From contig NZ_BMEB01000004.1 in NCBI RefSeq assembly GCF_014636275.1, forward strand, positions 124,001-188,000: a DNA stretch of 64,000 nt, given 5' to 3'. The stretch comes from Cellulomonas carbonis. GTDB taxonomy: Bacteria > Actinomycetota > Actinomycetes > Actinomycetales > Cellulomonadaceae. Within the stretch, counting starts at the first letter, position 1, and every line of letters begins with the position of its first letter. The notes beneath the pieces are model-generated. The model saw only the letters and a program-made list of their open reading frames with translations, was not told the origin of the DNA and ran no database searches. This document shows, piece by piece, positions 26,201 through 33,029 of the stretch. The position numbers and the translations under genes are program-made.

Positions 26201-26974
26201 CGCTCGTCCGACGAGGTCTCGGCGACGCTCCTGCGCGACGACGGCGCACAGCTGGTCGAGTGGTCGCGCAGCGTGACGGCGCGTGAGGTCGCCGGGTCGT
26301 GGGACGCCCCCGGGCCCGTCGGCCCCGACGACGCCGAGCAGGAGCTGCTCGCCGTCGTCGGGACGCTCGTCACGGGCACGGGTGACGACGTCGCGCAGGA
26401 CCTCGCCCTGCTCGGGGTCGGCGCGGTCCTCGTGCCACCGGCCGCCGACCTCGACGCGTCCGGAGGGCCCGGCGATGCGGACGCCGACCAGGACGGCGGC
26501 GCGGACGCCGTCGCCCGCACCGCGCGGACCGAGCTCGTCGCGCGGCTCGACGCGACGCCCGGTCTCGAGCGGGTCACCGAGACGGGGTCCGGCATCATCT
26601 GGCGCGTCGCACCCGGCGCCGGGACGACGACGGCGTGGGCACGCCTCGTGGGCGGCGACGCCGTGCAGCCCGTCGCGTCCGACGACGGCACGGTCCGGAC
26701 CCGGGTCGAGGCCGGGGGGCCCGGTGCCGAGCGCCGGCTCGTGCTGGCCGAGCGTGCCGACCCCGCGTGGCGCGCGACGCTCGACGGTCGGCCCCTGCGC
26801 TCCGTCACCGAGGGCTGGCGTCAGGCGTTCGAGGTCGGCGAGGACGGGGGGCTGCTCGTGGTGACGCGTGCGCCGACCGAGCGCACGGCCTGGACCGCGG
26901 TCCAGGGGTCGGTCCTCCTCGTGACGCTCCTGCTCGCGGTGCCTGTCCGACGACGGCGTGGAGGGACCCGATGA
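23279..26974 (+). CDS. Very large GT2 glycosyltransferase / membrane protein
   Basis: 1231 residues. Residues about 14-260 are a GT-A domain (VTAVVVTRGDTEYASETL, VLLVDVGTEP, DDWLWLLHDDSAP as the acidic motif, and the late FGDGADLCRRARLAGH). A basic stretch, then about 12 membrane helices follow between residues 280 and 950, and an extracytoplasmic C-terminal domain with TETGSGIIWRVAP and LVLAERADPAWRATLDG. Between helices, at about 598-690, lies an acidic Asp/Ala repeat and a PNPV repeat (separate entries). It follows whiB2 directly and its stop is coupled to the DUF5719 gene (ATGA). Fusion of a transferase to a GT-C-like membrane body suggests wall-glycan polymerisation, but the substrate is unknown. 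Confidence 0.8.
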   Translation: MTDGSASAAVPRRHRTSSVTAVVVTRGDTEYASETLTALAGQVRPPAHVLLVDVGTEPAHVARTLAAQLFAGPDAPRLSVVEATRARTFGAAVRAGLDAGSEVLGRDDWLWLLHDDSAPAPDTLAELMRAVEIAPSVGVAGCKQRTWSGPARVLEVGVSTSRFGRRMTGIEGAEVDQGQYDGREDVLAVGIAGALVRRDVWDALGGPDPALGPFGDGADLCRRARLAGHRVVVVPRAVVRHAQASLADPVSGAVVNRPGWDARRSARARREAYLHGQLVGVPLPLVPVVTVLAVVSGVVRALGRLVSKEPHLVLPELVAPWSVLVRPLRVVRARRRQAATRRLPRRSLRPLQVTWREVVRQTRDRRLSAAERRRHAEAPSELELRELAALRRRRRGTGLLVLLGAAAVTTAVLGPLVTRVLAGERLTGGTLPGAASSALETWRVVRAAWVPADLGHPGPVDPALLATLPLAAVAGSLSVGIGVVVLLSLVLAAAGAWFAAGAATRSVALRAWAALVWTAAPSLLVGVADLRWGAVLAHVLLPWVLLGVARGVGAARVDVVASGLLGAQRLVDRAPDAPPVPGTLAVEDRWAGFGDDDADDVDGADDVDGADDDDGEDADASQDFEVPSERAGKVAGSGGSEAVDAVPARSVPTQKVHAPVPNPVPNPVPNPVPNPVPTPEPPVPAHAVPAHPAPAPLPVRRAPASLAALAGGSLALAAASAGAPVLLPAALLLVPVLALVVPRRRVLWLPVPALALHAPVVVEAVRTWGDGGWRALLADPGVPVASTAAPAWQQLLGHPVAPDALPWFDGVAAEVALLVAGGVLVLVAALALTRGSALRAACVGWAAAAVGLLGGALAGRAVVARSGDALVTAWPGGAVSLVVAGLGAAALVGADGLRSRLARRSFGWRQLTAGLLTVLAVLAPVVVLGTWTYQALVAPGTALAARTTDVAVVPAVGRQLQSSPDDVRVLAVGARSSDEVSATLLRDDGAQLVEWSRSVTAREVAGSWDAPGPVGPDDAEQELLAVVGTLVTGTGDDVAQDLALLGVGAVLVPPAADLDASGGPGDADADQDGGADAVARTARTELVARLDATPGLERVTETGSGIIWRVAPGAGTTTAWARLVGGDAVQPVASDDGTVRTRVEAGGPGAERRLVLAERADPAWRATLDGRPLRSVTEGWRQAFEVGEDGGLLVVTRAPTERTAWTAVQGSVLLVTLLLAVPVRRRRGGTR
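25065..25120 (+). repeat. 18-bp repeat encoding an Asp-rich segment
   Basis: GACGACGTCGACGGCGCC-like units repeat about three times in frame inside the large glycosyltransferase, giving DDVDGADDVDGADDDDGED. It codes for a strongly acidic loop between two membrane segments. Confidence 0.7.
25253..25311 (+). repeat. 12-bp tandem repeat encoding VPNP units
   Basis: The 12-base unit CCGGTGCCGAAC is repeated four times perfectly, with a fifth diverging copy, coding PVPNPVPNPVPNPVPNPVPT. Perfect DNA identity among the copies suggests recent expansion or contraction by slippage. Confidence 0.8.
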
Positions 26975-28626
26975 CCGACGAGACCCCACCCACGGCTCCC
27001 ACCGCTCCGGCCGCGGGCACGTCCGGGACGCGCGCGGAGGTGCAGTCCTTCCGGCCACGCGTCGGCGCCGCGCGGCGCGTGGCCCGCGCCGCGGCGCACG
27101 CCGGCGCCGCGCTCCTCGTCCTCGGTGTCGCGGCCGGCGTCGCGGTGCTCGACGAGAGCGTCGACCGGCCGGCGCCCGTCGAGGCCGGGGCCGACGCCGT
27201 CAGCGTGCCGCCGGCCGCCGTCCGGCTCGTGTGCCCGGGGGGCGTGCGCCTCCCGACCGAGCCGGTCCCCGGTGAGGACGTGAGCTACGACGCGCAGTTC
27301 GACCCCTCGCCCGAGGACGCCGTCGAGCGGCTCGTGGCCGTCCTCGACGGGGCCGGCGACGCCGGCGTGGGTCCGATCGGCGGGGACACGACCGGCCTCG
27401 ACGTGGCCGAGGACGCCGGCGAGGCGACGCTCGAGGACGTCGACGGCGGCTCGGTCCTGGAGGTCGTCCCGGAGGACGTCGTCGTGGCTGCCGGCGTCGT
27501 CACGGCGTCCGTGGGCAGCGGGGACCTGCGGGGCATCACCGCGGCGGGCTGCGTCCGGCCCGCCGCCGAGCAGTGGCTGGTCGGCGGGGGCACGTCGGTC
27601 GGCTCGAGTGCTCGCCTGGTGCTGCAGAACCCGGGTCGCACCGCGGCGAGCGTCGAGGTCGACCTGTGGGGCCCGGCCGGACCCGTCGAGCTCGCCGGTG
27701 CGCCCGAGTTCCTCGTCCCGGCGGGGTCCGAGCGGGTCGTCCTCCTCGAGGGTGTCGCCGCGGACCAGCGCCGGGTCGTCGTGCGTGTCACGGCGAGCGG
27801 CGGGCTCGTGGGTGCGTACGTGCAGGACAGCGAGCTGCGCGGGCTGGTGCCCGCCGGCGTCGACCACGTCGTGCCGGGTGCGGCGCCCTCGACGCGCCAG
27901 GTGGTGCCTGGGATCGACGTGCCGACGACCGAGGTGGAGGGGGCCGACCCGGCGCTCCTGCGCCTCCTGGCACCCGAGGCGGGCACGACGGCGCGCATCT
28001 CGCTCGTCGGACCCGAGGGGGTCGTGCGCCTACCCGGCGCCGAGGAGGTCCGGCTCGAGGCCGGGACGGTCCTCGACGTGCCCCTCGGCGGGCTCGCGCA
28101 GGGCGGCTACACCGCGGTCGTCGAGGCGGACGAGCCGGTCGTCGCGGCGGCCATGGTCACGCGCGGGCGGTCGGTCGGCCGCACGGACGGGGTCCGCACC
28201 GACCCGGTCGACCGTGCGTGGGCAGCCTCTGTCCGGCCCGGCGGCACCTCGGCCGTCGCGCTGCCGTCGGACGTGCCGGGCCGTCTGGTGCTCGGCGTCG
28301 TCGAGGGCGACGGTCCGCGGGTCGTCGAGGTCGGCGTGCGGCTGCTCTCGACCGGAGGCGGGGTCGTCGCCGAGGGCACCGTGACCCTCACGGAGGGCCG
28401 CAGCACGACCGTGGGCCGCGCGGAGCTCCTCGAGCTCGTCACGGGCGAGGAGGCCGCCGCGGACGACGTCGGCCGGGTCGCGGGGGTCGTGGTGGGCACC
28501 GACGACGAGCGCGTCGCGTGGGCGTCGGTCCTCACCGCGCCGCTGCCGACCGGGGACGTCGTGTCGGTGATCGTCCCGACGCCCGCGCTGGAGAGCCGCA
28601 CCGAGGTCGCGGTCGCGCTGCGCTGA
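26971..28626 (+). CDS. DUF5719 family envelope protein
   Basis: 551 residues. A basic N-terminal tail is followed by one hydrophobic anchor (about 45-63, AAAHAGAALLVLGVAAGVAVL). The rest is an extracytoplasmic beta-rich region with repeated PAGSERVVLLEG and LEAGTVLDVPLGGLAQGGYTA segments. A VCPGG motif with one Cys, and a second Cys in AAGCVRP, could form a disulfide. This is the DUF5719 family, found only next to the large glycosyltransferase. ATG 26971 overlaps the upstream stop (ATGA). Function unknown; likely a surface partner of that transferase. Confidence 0.75.
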   Translation: MTDETPPTAPTAPAAGTSGTRAEVQSFRPRVGAARRVARAAAHAGAALLVLGVAAGVAVLDESVDRPAPVEAGADAVSVPPAAVRLVCPGGVRLPTEPVPGEDVSYDAQFDPSPEDAVERLVAVLDGAGDAGVGPIGGDTTGLDVAEDAGEATLEDVDGGSVLEVVPEDVVVAAGVVTASVGSGDLRGITAAGCVRPAAEQWLVGGGTSVGSSARLVLQNPGRTAASVEVDLWGPAGPVELAGAPEFLVPAGSERVVLLEGVAADQRRVVVRVTASGGLVGAYVQDSELRGLVPAGVDHVVPGAAPSTRQVVPGIDVPTTEVEGADPALLRLLAPEAGTTARISLVGPEGVVRLPGAEEVRLEAGTVLDVPLGGLAQGGYTAVVEADEPVVAAAMVTRGRSVGRTDGVRTDPVDRAWAASVRPGGTSAVALPSDVPGRLVLGVVEGDGPRVVEVGVRLLSTGGGVVAEGTVTLTEGRSTTVGRAELLELVTGEEAAADDVGRVAGVVVGTDDERVAWASVLTAPLPTGDVVSVIVPTPALESRTEVAVALR

Positions 28627-28629
28627 CCC

Positions 28630-28661
28630 CGCCCGCCCGCCCGCCCGCCCGCGCGCGCGCA
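28630..28661. repeat. CCCG and CG simple repeat after the DUF5719 gene
   Basis: About five CCCG units followed by a CG run lie 4 bases after the DUF5719 stop and before the convergent wbbL stop at 28685. It is a low-complexity tract without a matching hairpin arm. Confidence 0.7.
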
Positions 28662-28684
28662 GGCCGGGCCCGTCGCGCACGACC

Positions 28685-29590
28685 TCAGCGGTCGGTGCCC
28701 TCGGGGCCGACGGCGCGGGTCTCCCACGCCTCGCGAACGCGGAGCCCGAGCCGCGCCGCGGCGCGCAGCGGCCACTGGTACGCGTGCGGGTAGTGCCGGG
28801 CGACGTAGCGTGCGGCGCTGCGGTGGTGCGCGCGGATCATGGGCGCGGGACGCTCGCGCCACGACGTCCCGCCGACGTGCGTGACGGCCGCGGACGGCAC
28901 GTGCACGTTGGCCCAGCCCCGGCGGCCGAGACGCTCGCCCAGGTCGACGTCCTCGAAGAACATGAAGTAGCCCTCGTCGAAGCCGCCGACCTCCTCGAAC
29001 GCCTCCCGGCGGAGCAGCAGGCAGGACCCCGACAGCCACCCGGCGGGCCGCTCGTCCTGCGACGCGGCGTCGCTGCGGTAGGCGCGCGTCCACGGGTTGT
29101 CCGGCCAGACCCGGCCCAGGACGGCGTGCCCGACGCCCGACGTGAACGACGGCAGCGCGCGCGCGGACGGGTAGCGCGTCCCGTCCGTGTTGAGCACCGC
29201 GGGGCCGAACGAGCCGCCACGGGGGTACCGGTGGGCGGCGTCGACGAGGGTGTCGAGCGACCCCGGGTGCCACACGATGTCCGTGTTGGCCACGACCACC
29301 CACGGCTCGTCGCCGTCCTGCGCGCCCCGGTTCGCCGCGGCGCCGTAGCCGAGGTTGCGGCCCGCACGGAGCACGACCGCGCCCGCGCGCGAGGCGACGT
29401 CGTCGACGACCGTCGGGTCGTCGCCGTTGTCGGCGAGGACGAGGGTCACTGGTCGCGTCGTGGCCGTCCGGAGCGACGCCGCGAACTCGGCGAGCTCGGG
29501 TCCGGGGTTGTAGGCCACGCACACGACGCGGATCGCGTCGCCGTCCCGAGGGGTCGAGGGCTGGTCGGCCGGTCCGGAGGGCGTGCTCAT
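28685..29590 (-). CDS. wbbL: WbbL-type rhamnosyltransferase
   Basis: 301 residues, family 2 GT-A enzyme. IRVVCVAYNPGPEL, LVLADNGDDPTVV, RNLGYGAAANRGA, VVANTDIVWHPGSL and GWLSGSCLLLRREAFEEVGG followed by FMFFEDVDLGERL match WbbL. In mycobacteria WbbL adds rhamnose to the GlcNAc of the galactan linker; in other actinobacteria it is used in wall polysaccharide. The start is ATG 29590 with a TAGGCT -10 box nine bases before it, so the leader is 2-3 bases at most. Its neighbours (metallopeptidase, DUF3499, manB, whiB2) reproduce the mycobacterial order. Confidence 0.85.
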   Translation of the reverse strand: MSTPSGPADQPSTPRDGDAIRVVCVAYNPGPELAEFAASLRTATTRPVTLVLADNGDDPTVVDDVASRAGAVVLRAGRNLGYGAAANRGAQDGDEPWVVVANTDIVWHPGSLDTLVDAAHRYPRGGSFGPAVLNTDGTRYPSARALPSFTSGVGHAVLGRVWPDNPWTRAYRSDAASQDERPAGWLSGSCLLLRREAFEEVGGFDEGYFMFFEDVDLGERLGRRGWANVHVPSAAVTHVGGTSWRERPAPMIRAHHRSAARYVARHYPHAYQWPLRAAARLGLRVREAWETRAVGPEGTDR

Positions 29591-29599
29591 GGTGGGGTC

Positions 29600-29605
29600 A
29601 GCCTA
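29600..29605 (-). promoter_or_regulatory. -10 box (TAGGCT) for wbbL
   Basis: On the minus strand TAGGCT is nine bases from ATG 29590. Transcription would start within three bases of the start codon and there is no ribosome binding site. Confidence 0.5.
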
Positions 29606-29680
29606 GCCGGGGCCCGTCGCCCCGACGGCCTGACGACGGGCGGGCGGCGAGGCCGGTCGGACGGTCGTGGGAGAGGAGCG

Positions 29681-29730
29681 GACGGACGGGGACGGACGGG
29701 GACGGACGGGGCCGGACGGGGCCGGACGCG
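29681..29730. repeat. Five tandem 10-bp repeats between wbbL and the metallopeptidase gene
   Basis: GACGGACGGG occurs three times in a row (29681-29710), then GCCGGACGGG and GCCGGACGCG. The array lies upstream of the wbbL promoter and ends four bases before the stop of the metallopeptidase gene. Confidence 0.85.
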
Positions 29731-29734
29731 GTGC

Positions 29735-30184
29735 TCAGCCGCGGTAGTGCGGGTCGACGTCCTCGGGGGGACGCGAGAGCAGGTGCGCGACCTGCTCGAC
29801 CAGCACGTCGCGGACGAGCTCGGCGAGCTCGCCCTCGTCGACCGCCCGCGTCTCGACGGGGCGCCGGTAGACCACGATGCGCGCGGCCGTGCCGACGTCG
29901 GCGGGGAAGCAGCGCCCCAGCGGGACGCCCCCGCGCTCCCAGGGCGCAGGCTGCGACGGCGGCACGTCCTCGACCGCGAACTCCGTGCCCTCGAGCTCGT
30001 CCGCCCACCGACGCTCGAGGCGCTCGACCTCCTCGAGCACGGTGTCGTCGAAGCGCTCGGCGCGCGTGCGGTAGGCGGGCAGCGACGGCGGGACCACGAG
30101 ACCGCGGGGTCCGCGTCCGCGACGGTCACGTCGACGCGTCCCGACGGGCCCCGCGTCGCGCGCGGGACGGACGGGCAGGGTCAC
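29735..30184 (-). CDS. Zincin-like (metallopeptidase family) protein, degenerate active site
   Basis: 149 residues. RFDDTVLEEVERLERRWADEL, then EFAVEDVPPS and GRCFPADVGTAARIVVYRRPVE, and finally LVRDVLVEQVAHLLSRPPEDV match the small Zincin_1 family conserved in this actinobacterial block. The zinc site, HExxH in proteolytic relatives, reads EQVAH here, so the first His and the Glu are missing. The basic N-terminal 30 residues are not part of the fold. GTG 30184 is chosen because a TAGAGT -10 box (30197-30192) lies seven bases upstream; GTG 30193 overlaps that box. Confidence 0.75.
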   Translation of the reverse strand: MTLPVRPARDAGPVGTRRRDRRGRGPRGLVVPPSLPAYRTRAERFDDTVLEEVERLERRWADELEGTEFAVEDVPPSQPAPWERGGVPLGRCFPADVGTAARIVVYRRPVETRAVDEGELAELVRDVLVEQVAHLLSRPPEDVDPHYRG

Positions 30185-30191
30185 GTCGTCC

Positions 30192-30197
30192 ACTCTA
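30192..30197 (-). promoter_or_regulatory. -10 box (TAGAGT), leaderless start at 30184
   Basis: The minus-strand TAGAGT is separated by seven bases from GTG 30184. It places transcription start at the start codon and decides between two in-frame GTGs. Confidence 0.55.
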
Positions 30198-30328
30198 GGC
30201 ACCGCGACCACCGTCGGCGCGCGAGCCTGCAGCACCCGGGGGGAGGGATCTGCCCCTACCCGTCACCCGACCGGCGGTGCCCGGGTGGACGGTCGCCGTG
30301 TCGCGGCGGCCGTGTCGGTGCAGGCAGG

Positions 30329-30334
30329 TACTCT
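30329..30334 (+). promoter_or_regulatory. -10 box (TACTCT), leaderless start at 30342
   Basis: TACTCT is followed after seven bases by GTG 30342 of the DUF3499 gene, with no ribosome binding site between. It forms a divergent pair with the TAGAGT box at 30192-30197. Confidence 0.55.
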
Positions 30335-30341
30335 CGCTCGG

Positions 30342-30701
30342 GTGAGGTCAGGACGGCAGTGCTCCCGCAGCGCGTGCGGACGCCCGGCGGTGGCGACGCT
30401 GACCTACGTGTACTCGGACTCGACCGCGGTCCTCGGGCCGCTCGCGATGCTCGCCGAGCCCCACTCCTACGACCTGTGCAGCGAGCACGCCGGGCGCCTC
30501 ACGGCGCCGCGCGGGTGGGAGGTCGTCCGGCTCACCCCGGAGTTCGTGCCGGTCGGCCCGAGCCCCGACGACCTCGTGGCGCTCGCCGAGGCGGTGCGCG
30601 AGGCAGGGCGCTCGACCACCGAGCAGCCTGCGGTGGAGCCGGCCGTGGCCGAGACCGCGCGGCGGGGGCACCTGCGCGTGCTGCGAGGCGAAGGGGGCTG
30701 A
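30342..30701 (+). CDS. DUF3499 family protein
   Basis: 119 residues. Four Cys/His candidates in RQCSRSACGRPA and YDLCSEHAGRL suggest a small zinc-binding fold, followed by a conserved ATLTYVYSDSTAVLGPL strand region and a variable charged tail. DUF3499 is an actinobacterial family of unknown role always near manB. The gene starts at GTG 30342, seven bases after a TACTCT -10 box, so a leaderless mRNA is likely. Next gene follows after one base. Confidence 0.82.
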   Translation: MRSGRQCSRSACGRPAVATLTYVYSDSTAVLGPLAMLAEPHSYDLCSEHAGRLTAPRGWEVVRLTPEFVPVGPSPDDLVALAEAVREAGRSTTEQPAVEPAVAETARRGHLRVLRGEGG

Positions 30702-30702
30702 C

Positions 30703-30990
30703 ATGGCGGACGCCACGGGCGCAGGGGGCACGCCGCGGCGTCGCAGGTCGGCACGGCCAGCGACGCCCGAGCCCGCGGCCCCGACCGGTCCCGTCGGGCC
30801 CAGCGTGTGCTCCTCGTGCGCGAGCGACGACCTGACCCGGCTGTCCATGGTCCTCGCCGACGGCACCGACGTCGTCTTCCTCTCGTGCCGACGGTGCGAG
30901 AGCCGGGAGTGGGTCCAGCCGGAACCCGACGGTGGCTGGTCCTCGATCCCGATCGACTCGGTCATCGCGCGCTCGGCCCGCCGACGCTGA
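30703..30990 (+). CDS. Small zinc-ribbon protein
   Basis: 95 residues. A basic Pro/Ala-rich first 35 residues lead to a ribbon with two Cys knuckles, CSSC (about 41-44) and CRRC (63-66), separated by a Leu/Val-rich strand (LTRLSMVLADGTDVVFL), then EWVQPEPDGGWSSIPIDSV. Four cysteines in this spacing normally hold one zinc. The family is not recognised by name. One base separates it from the DUF3499 gene, so the pair is cotranscribed. Role unknown; protein or RNA binding is possible. Confidence 0.7.
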   Translation: MADATGAGGTPRRRRSARPATPEPAAPTGPVGPSVCSSCASDDLTRLSMVLADGTDVVFLSCRRCESREWVQPEPDGGWSSIPIDSVIARSARRR

Positions 30991-30991
30991 C

Positions 30992-31010
30992 CCGGTGGCC
31001 GGCCCACCGG
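30992..31010 (+). terminator. Hairpin after the DUF3499 / zinc-ribbon operon
   Basis: Perfect seven-base arms CCGGTGG (30992-30998) and CCACCGG (31004-31010) with a five-base loop start directly after the stop codon at 30990. Confidence 0.6.
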
Positions 31011-31162
31011 TGCGGAGCGGTCCTGACCGTTGCGCGGCGTCGGAGCGCGGCGTCCCGTCACGTGCTGGTCACCCGCACGTGACCCCCGCGACGCGACGGC
31101 CGCGGCAGAGTGGGACGGCGCCCACCACGAGGGCGCGCGCCGACCGTCGTCCCACGACTGCC

Positions 31163-31168
31163 TAGGAT
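31163..31168 (+). promoter_or_regulatory. -10 box (TAGGAT), leaderless start of manB
   Basis: TAGGAT lies six bases before GTG 31175 and no ribosome binding site is present, so manB mRNA probably begins at its start codon. Confidence 0.55.
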
Positions 31169-31174
31169 GCCCGC

Positions 31175-32695
31175 GTGACCCATGCCGCTACGCCCGACCT
31201 GCCCGATCTGCCCGACCTCTCCGGCCTCATCAAGGCCTACGACGTCAGGGGTGTGGTCCCGGACCCGTTCAGCCCCGAGGTCGCGCGTGCGATCGGCGCC
31301 GCGTTCGCCGACGTCGTCGTGCTCCCCGGTGCCTCCGGGCCCGGGCGCGCGACCGCCGTCATCGGCAACGACATGCGGCCCTCGGGACCCGACCTGGTGA
31401 CCGCGTTCGCGGACGGGCTGACGCGTCGGGGCGTCGACGTGATCCTCATCGGCCTGTGCTCGACCGACGGGCTCTACCACGCGTCCGGCGCGCTCGACCT
31501 GCCCGGCGCGATGTTCACCGCGAGCCACAACCCCGCCGAGTACAACGGCATCAAGATGTGCCACGCGGGCGCCCGGCCCGTGGGCGAGGACAGCGGGCTC
31601 GCCGCGGTCCGCACGCTCGCCGCGCGGTACCTCGCCGAGGGGCTCCCGGCCGAGGTCGCCGTCCCGGGCACGACCGAGAACCGCGAGATGCTCGCCGAGT
31701 ACGCGACCTTCCTGCGGACGCTCGTCGACCTCGGCGGCATCCGCCCGCTCAAGGTCGTCGTGGACGCGGGCAACGGCATGGCGGGCCTGACGGTGCCCGC
31801 GGTGCTCGGCACGGCTGCGGGTCTGCCGGAGCTGCCGCTCGACGTCGTCCCGCTGTACTTCGAGCTCGACGGGAGCTTCCCGAACCACGAGGCGAACCCG
31901 CTCGAGCCCGAGAACCTGCGCGACCTCCAGGCCGCGGTCGTCGAGCACGGTGCGGACATCGGCCTCGCGTTCGACGGCGACGCGGACCGGTGCTTCGTGG
32001 TCGACGAGCTCGGTGCCGCGGTGAGCCCGTCCGCCGTCACCGCGCTCGTGGGTCTGCGCGAGGTCGCGCGCGAGCTCGAGGCCGGCCGCACCCCGACCGT
32101 GATCCACAACCTCATCACGTCCCGCGTCGTGCCGGACCTGCTCAGCGGGGCCGGGGCGACCACGGTCCGCACGCGCGTCGGCCACTCGTTCATCAAGGCC
32201 GAGATGGCGGCGAACGACGCCGTCTTCGGGGGCGAGCACAGCGCGCACTACTACTTCCGCGACTTCTTCTTCGCGGACACCGGGATGCTCGCGGCGATGC
32301 ACGTGCTCGCGGCGCTCGGCACGTCGACGACGCCGGACGGCCGCCCCGTCACGATGTCCGCGCTGGCCGAGGCCTACGAGCCGTACGTCGCGAGCGGCGA
32401 GATCAACTCGCGCGTGGACGACGTGCCCGCCGCACGGGCCCGCGTCGTCGAGGCGTACGTGACGCAGCAGGGTGCGGGGCCGGTCGAGGTCGACGAGCTC
32501 GACGGGCTGACCGTGTCGCACTGGGACGACCACCCCCGCTGGTGGTTCAACCTCCGCGCCTCGAACACCGAGCCGCTGCTGCGGCTCAACGTCGAGGCCG
32601 CCGACGAGGACGTCATGGTCAAGGTGCGCGACGACGTGCTCGCACTCGTGCGCCAGGGCACGATGGTGGCCTCGACGCAGCCTGAGGAGGGGTGA
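31175..32695 (+). CDS. manB: Phosphomannomutase / phosphoglucomutase
   Basis: 506 residues, alpha-D-phosphohexomutase. The catalytic serine is S117 in FTASHNPAEYNGIKM, the metal loop is DGDADR (267-272), the sugar-binding loop is GGEHSAHYYF, and the phosphate-binding end is RASNTEPLLRLN. It converts mannose-6-phosphate to mannose-1-phosphate, following ManA, on the way to GDP-mannose. The start is GTG 31175, six bases after a TAGGAT box. Its stop shares a base with the Trm112 ATG (TGATG). Confidence 0.92.
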   Translation: MTHAATPDLPDLPDLSGLIKAYDVRGVVPDPFSPEVARAIGAAFADVVVLPGASGPGRATAVIGNDMRPSGPDLVTAFADGLTRRGVDVILIGLCSTDGLYHASGALDLPGAMFTASHNPAEYNGIKMCHAGARPVGEDSGLAAVRTLAARYLAEGLPAEVAVPGTTENREMLAEYATFLRTLVDLGGIRPLKVVVDAGNGMAGLTVPAVLGTAAGLPELPLDVVPLYFELDGSFPNHEANPLEPENLRDLQAAVVEHGADIGLAFDGDADRCFVVDELGAAVSPSAVTALVGLREVARELEAGRTPTVIHNLITSRVVPDLLSGAGATTVRTRVGHSFIKAEMAANDAVFGGEHSAHYYFRDFFFADTGMLAAMHVLAALGTSTTPDGRPVTMSALAEAYEPYVASGEINSRVDDVPAARARVVEAYVTQQGAGPVEVDELDGLTVSHWDDHPRWWFNLRASNTEPLLRLNVEAADEDVMVKVRDDVLALVRQGTMVASTQPEEG

Positions 32696-32928
32696 TGAGC
32701 GGGACGGACCACGGCCTGCCGGGGGACGACGGCCCGCGGCTCGACGCCTGGGTGCGGGACATCCTGCGCTGCCCCGGCTGCGGCTCACCGCTGCGTGACG
32801 GCACGCGCCCCGACGGCTCGCCCGAGCTCGTGTGCACGGGCGAGTCCTGCGCGCTCGCGTACCCCGTGCGGGACGGGATCCCCGTGCTGCTGGTCGACGA
32901 GGCGTACCCGTCCTCCGGGACCGTCTGA
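32695..32928 (+). CDS. Trm112 family protein
   Basis: 77 residues. ILRCPGCGSPL and LVCTGESCALAYPVRDGIPVLL carry the two Cys pairs and the YPVRDGIPVLL tail typical of bacterial Trm112-like zinc ribbons. Relatives in eukaryotes and archaea activate methyltransferases; the bacterial role is unproven. ATG 32695 is used because GGAGG lies just upstream; the GTG three bases earlier is too close to it. Coupled to manB by TGATG. Confidence 0.85.
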   Translation: MSGTDHGLPGDDGPRLDAWVRDILRCPGCGSPLRDGTRPDGSPELVCTGESCALAYPVRDGIPVLLVDEAYPSSGTV

Positions 32929-32983
32929 GCGCTCGCCGGTGCGTCGTCGTCCCGCGCGCGTGAGCCGGCCTGCCCCGCCGCTG

Positions 32984-33021
32984 GGCCCCGCCTCCGACCC
33001 CGCCTGACTCGCCGCGGGGCC
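32984..33021. terminator. Hairpin between convergent Trm112 and RDD genes
   Basis: Perfect eight-base arms GGCCCCGC (32984-32991) and GCGGGGCC (33014-33021) span a 22-base loop between the stops at 32928 and 33030. Confidence 0.45.
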
Positions 33022-33029
33022 GGGCTCCG

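Noticed and set aside
24094..26808. A 904-codon minus-strand frame opposite the large glycosyltransferase
   Set aside because: Ser/Thr/Arg-rich, repeat part mirrors the PNPV array, no family signature; antisense shadow.
29681..29730. Possible CRISPR array
   Set aside because: The repeats are directly adjacent 10-mers with no spacers and no cas genes are near.
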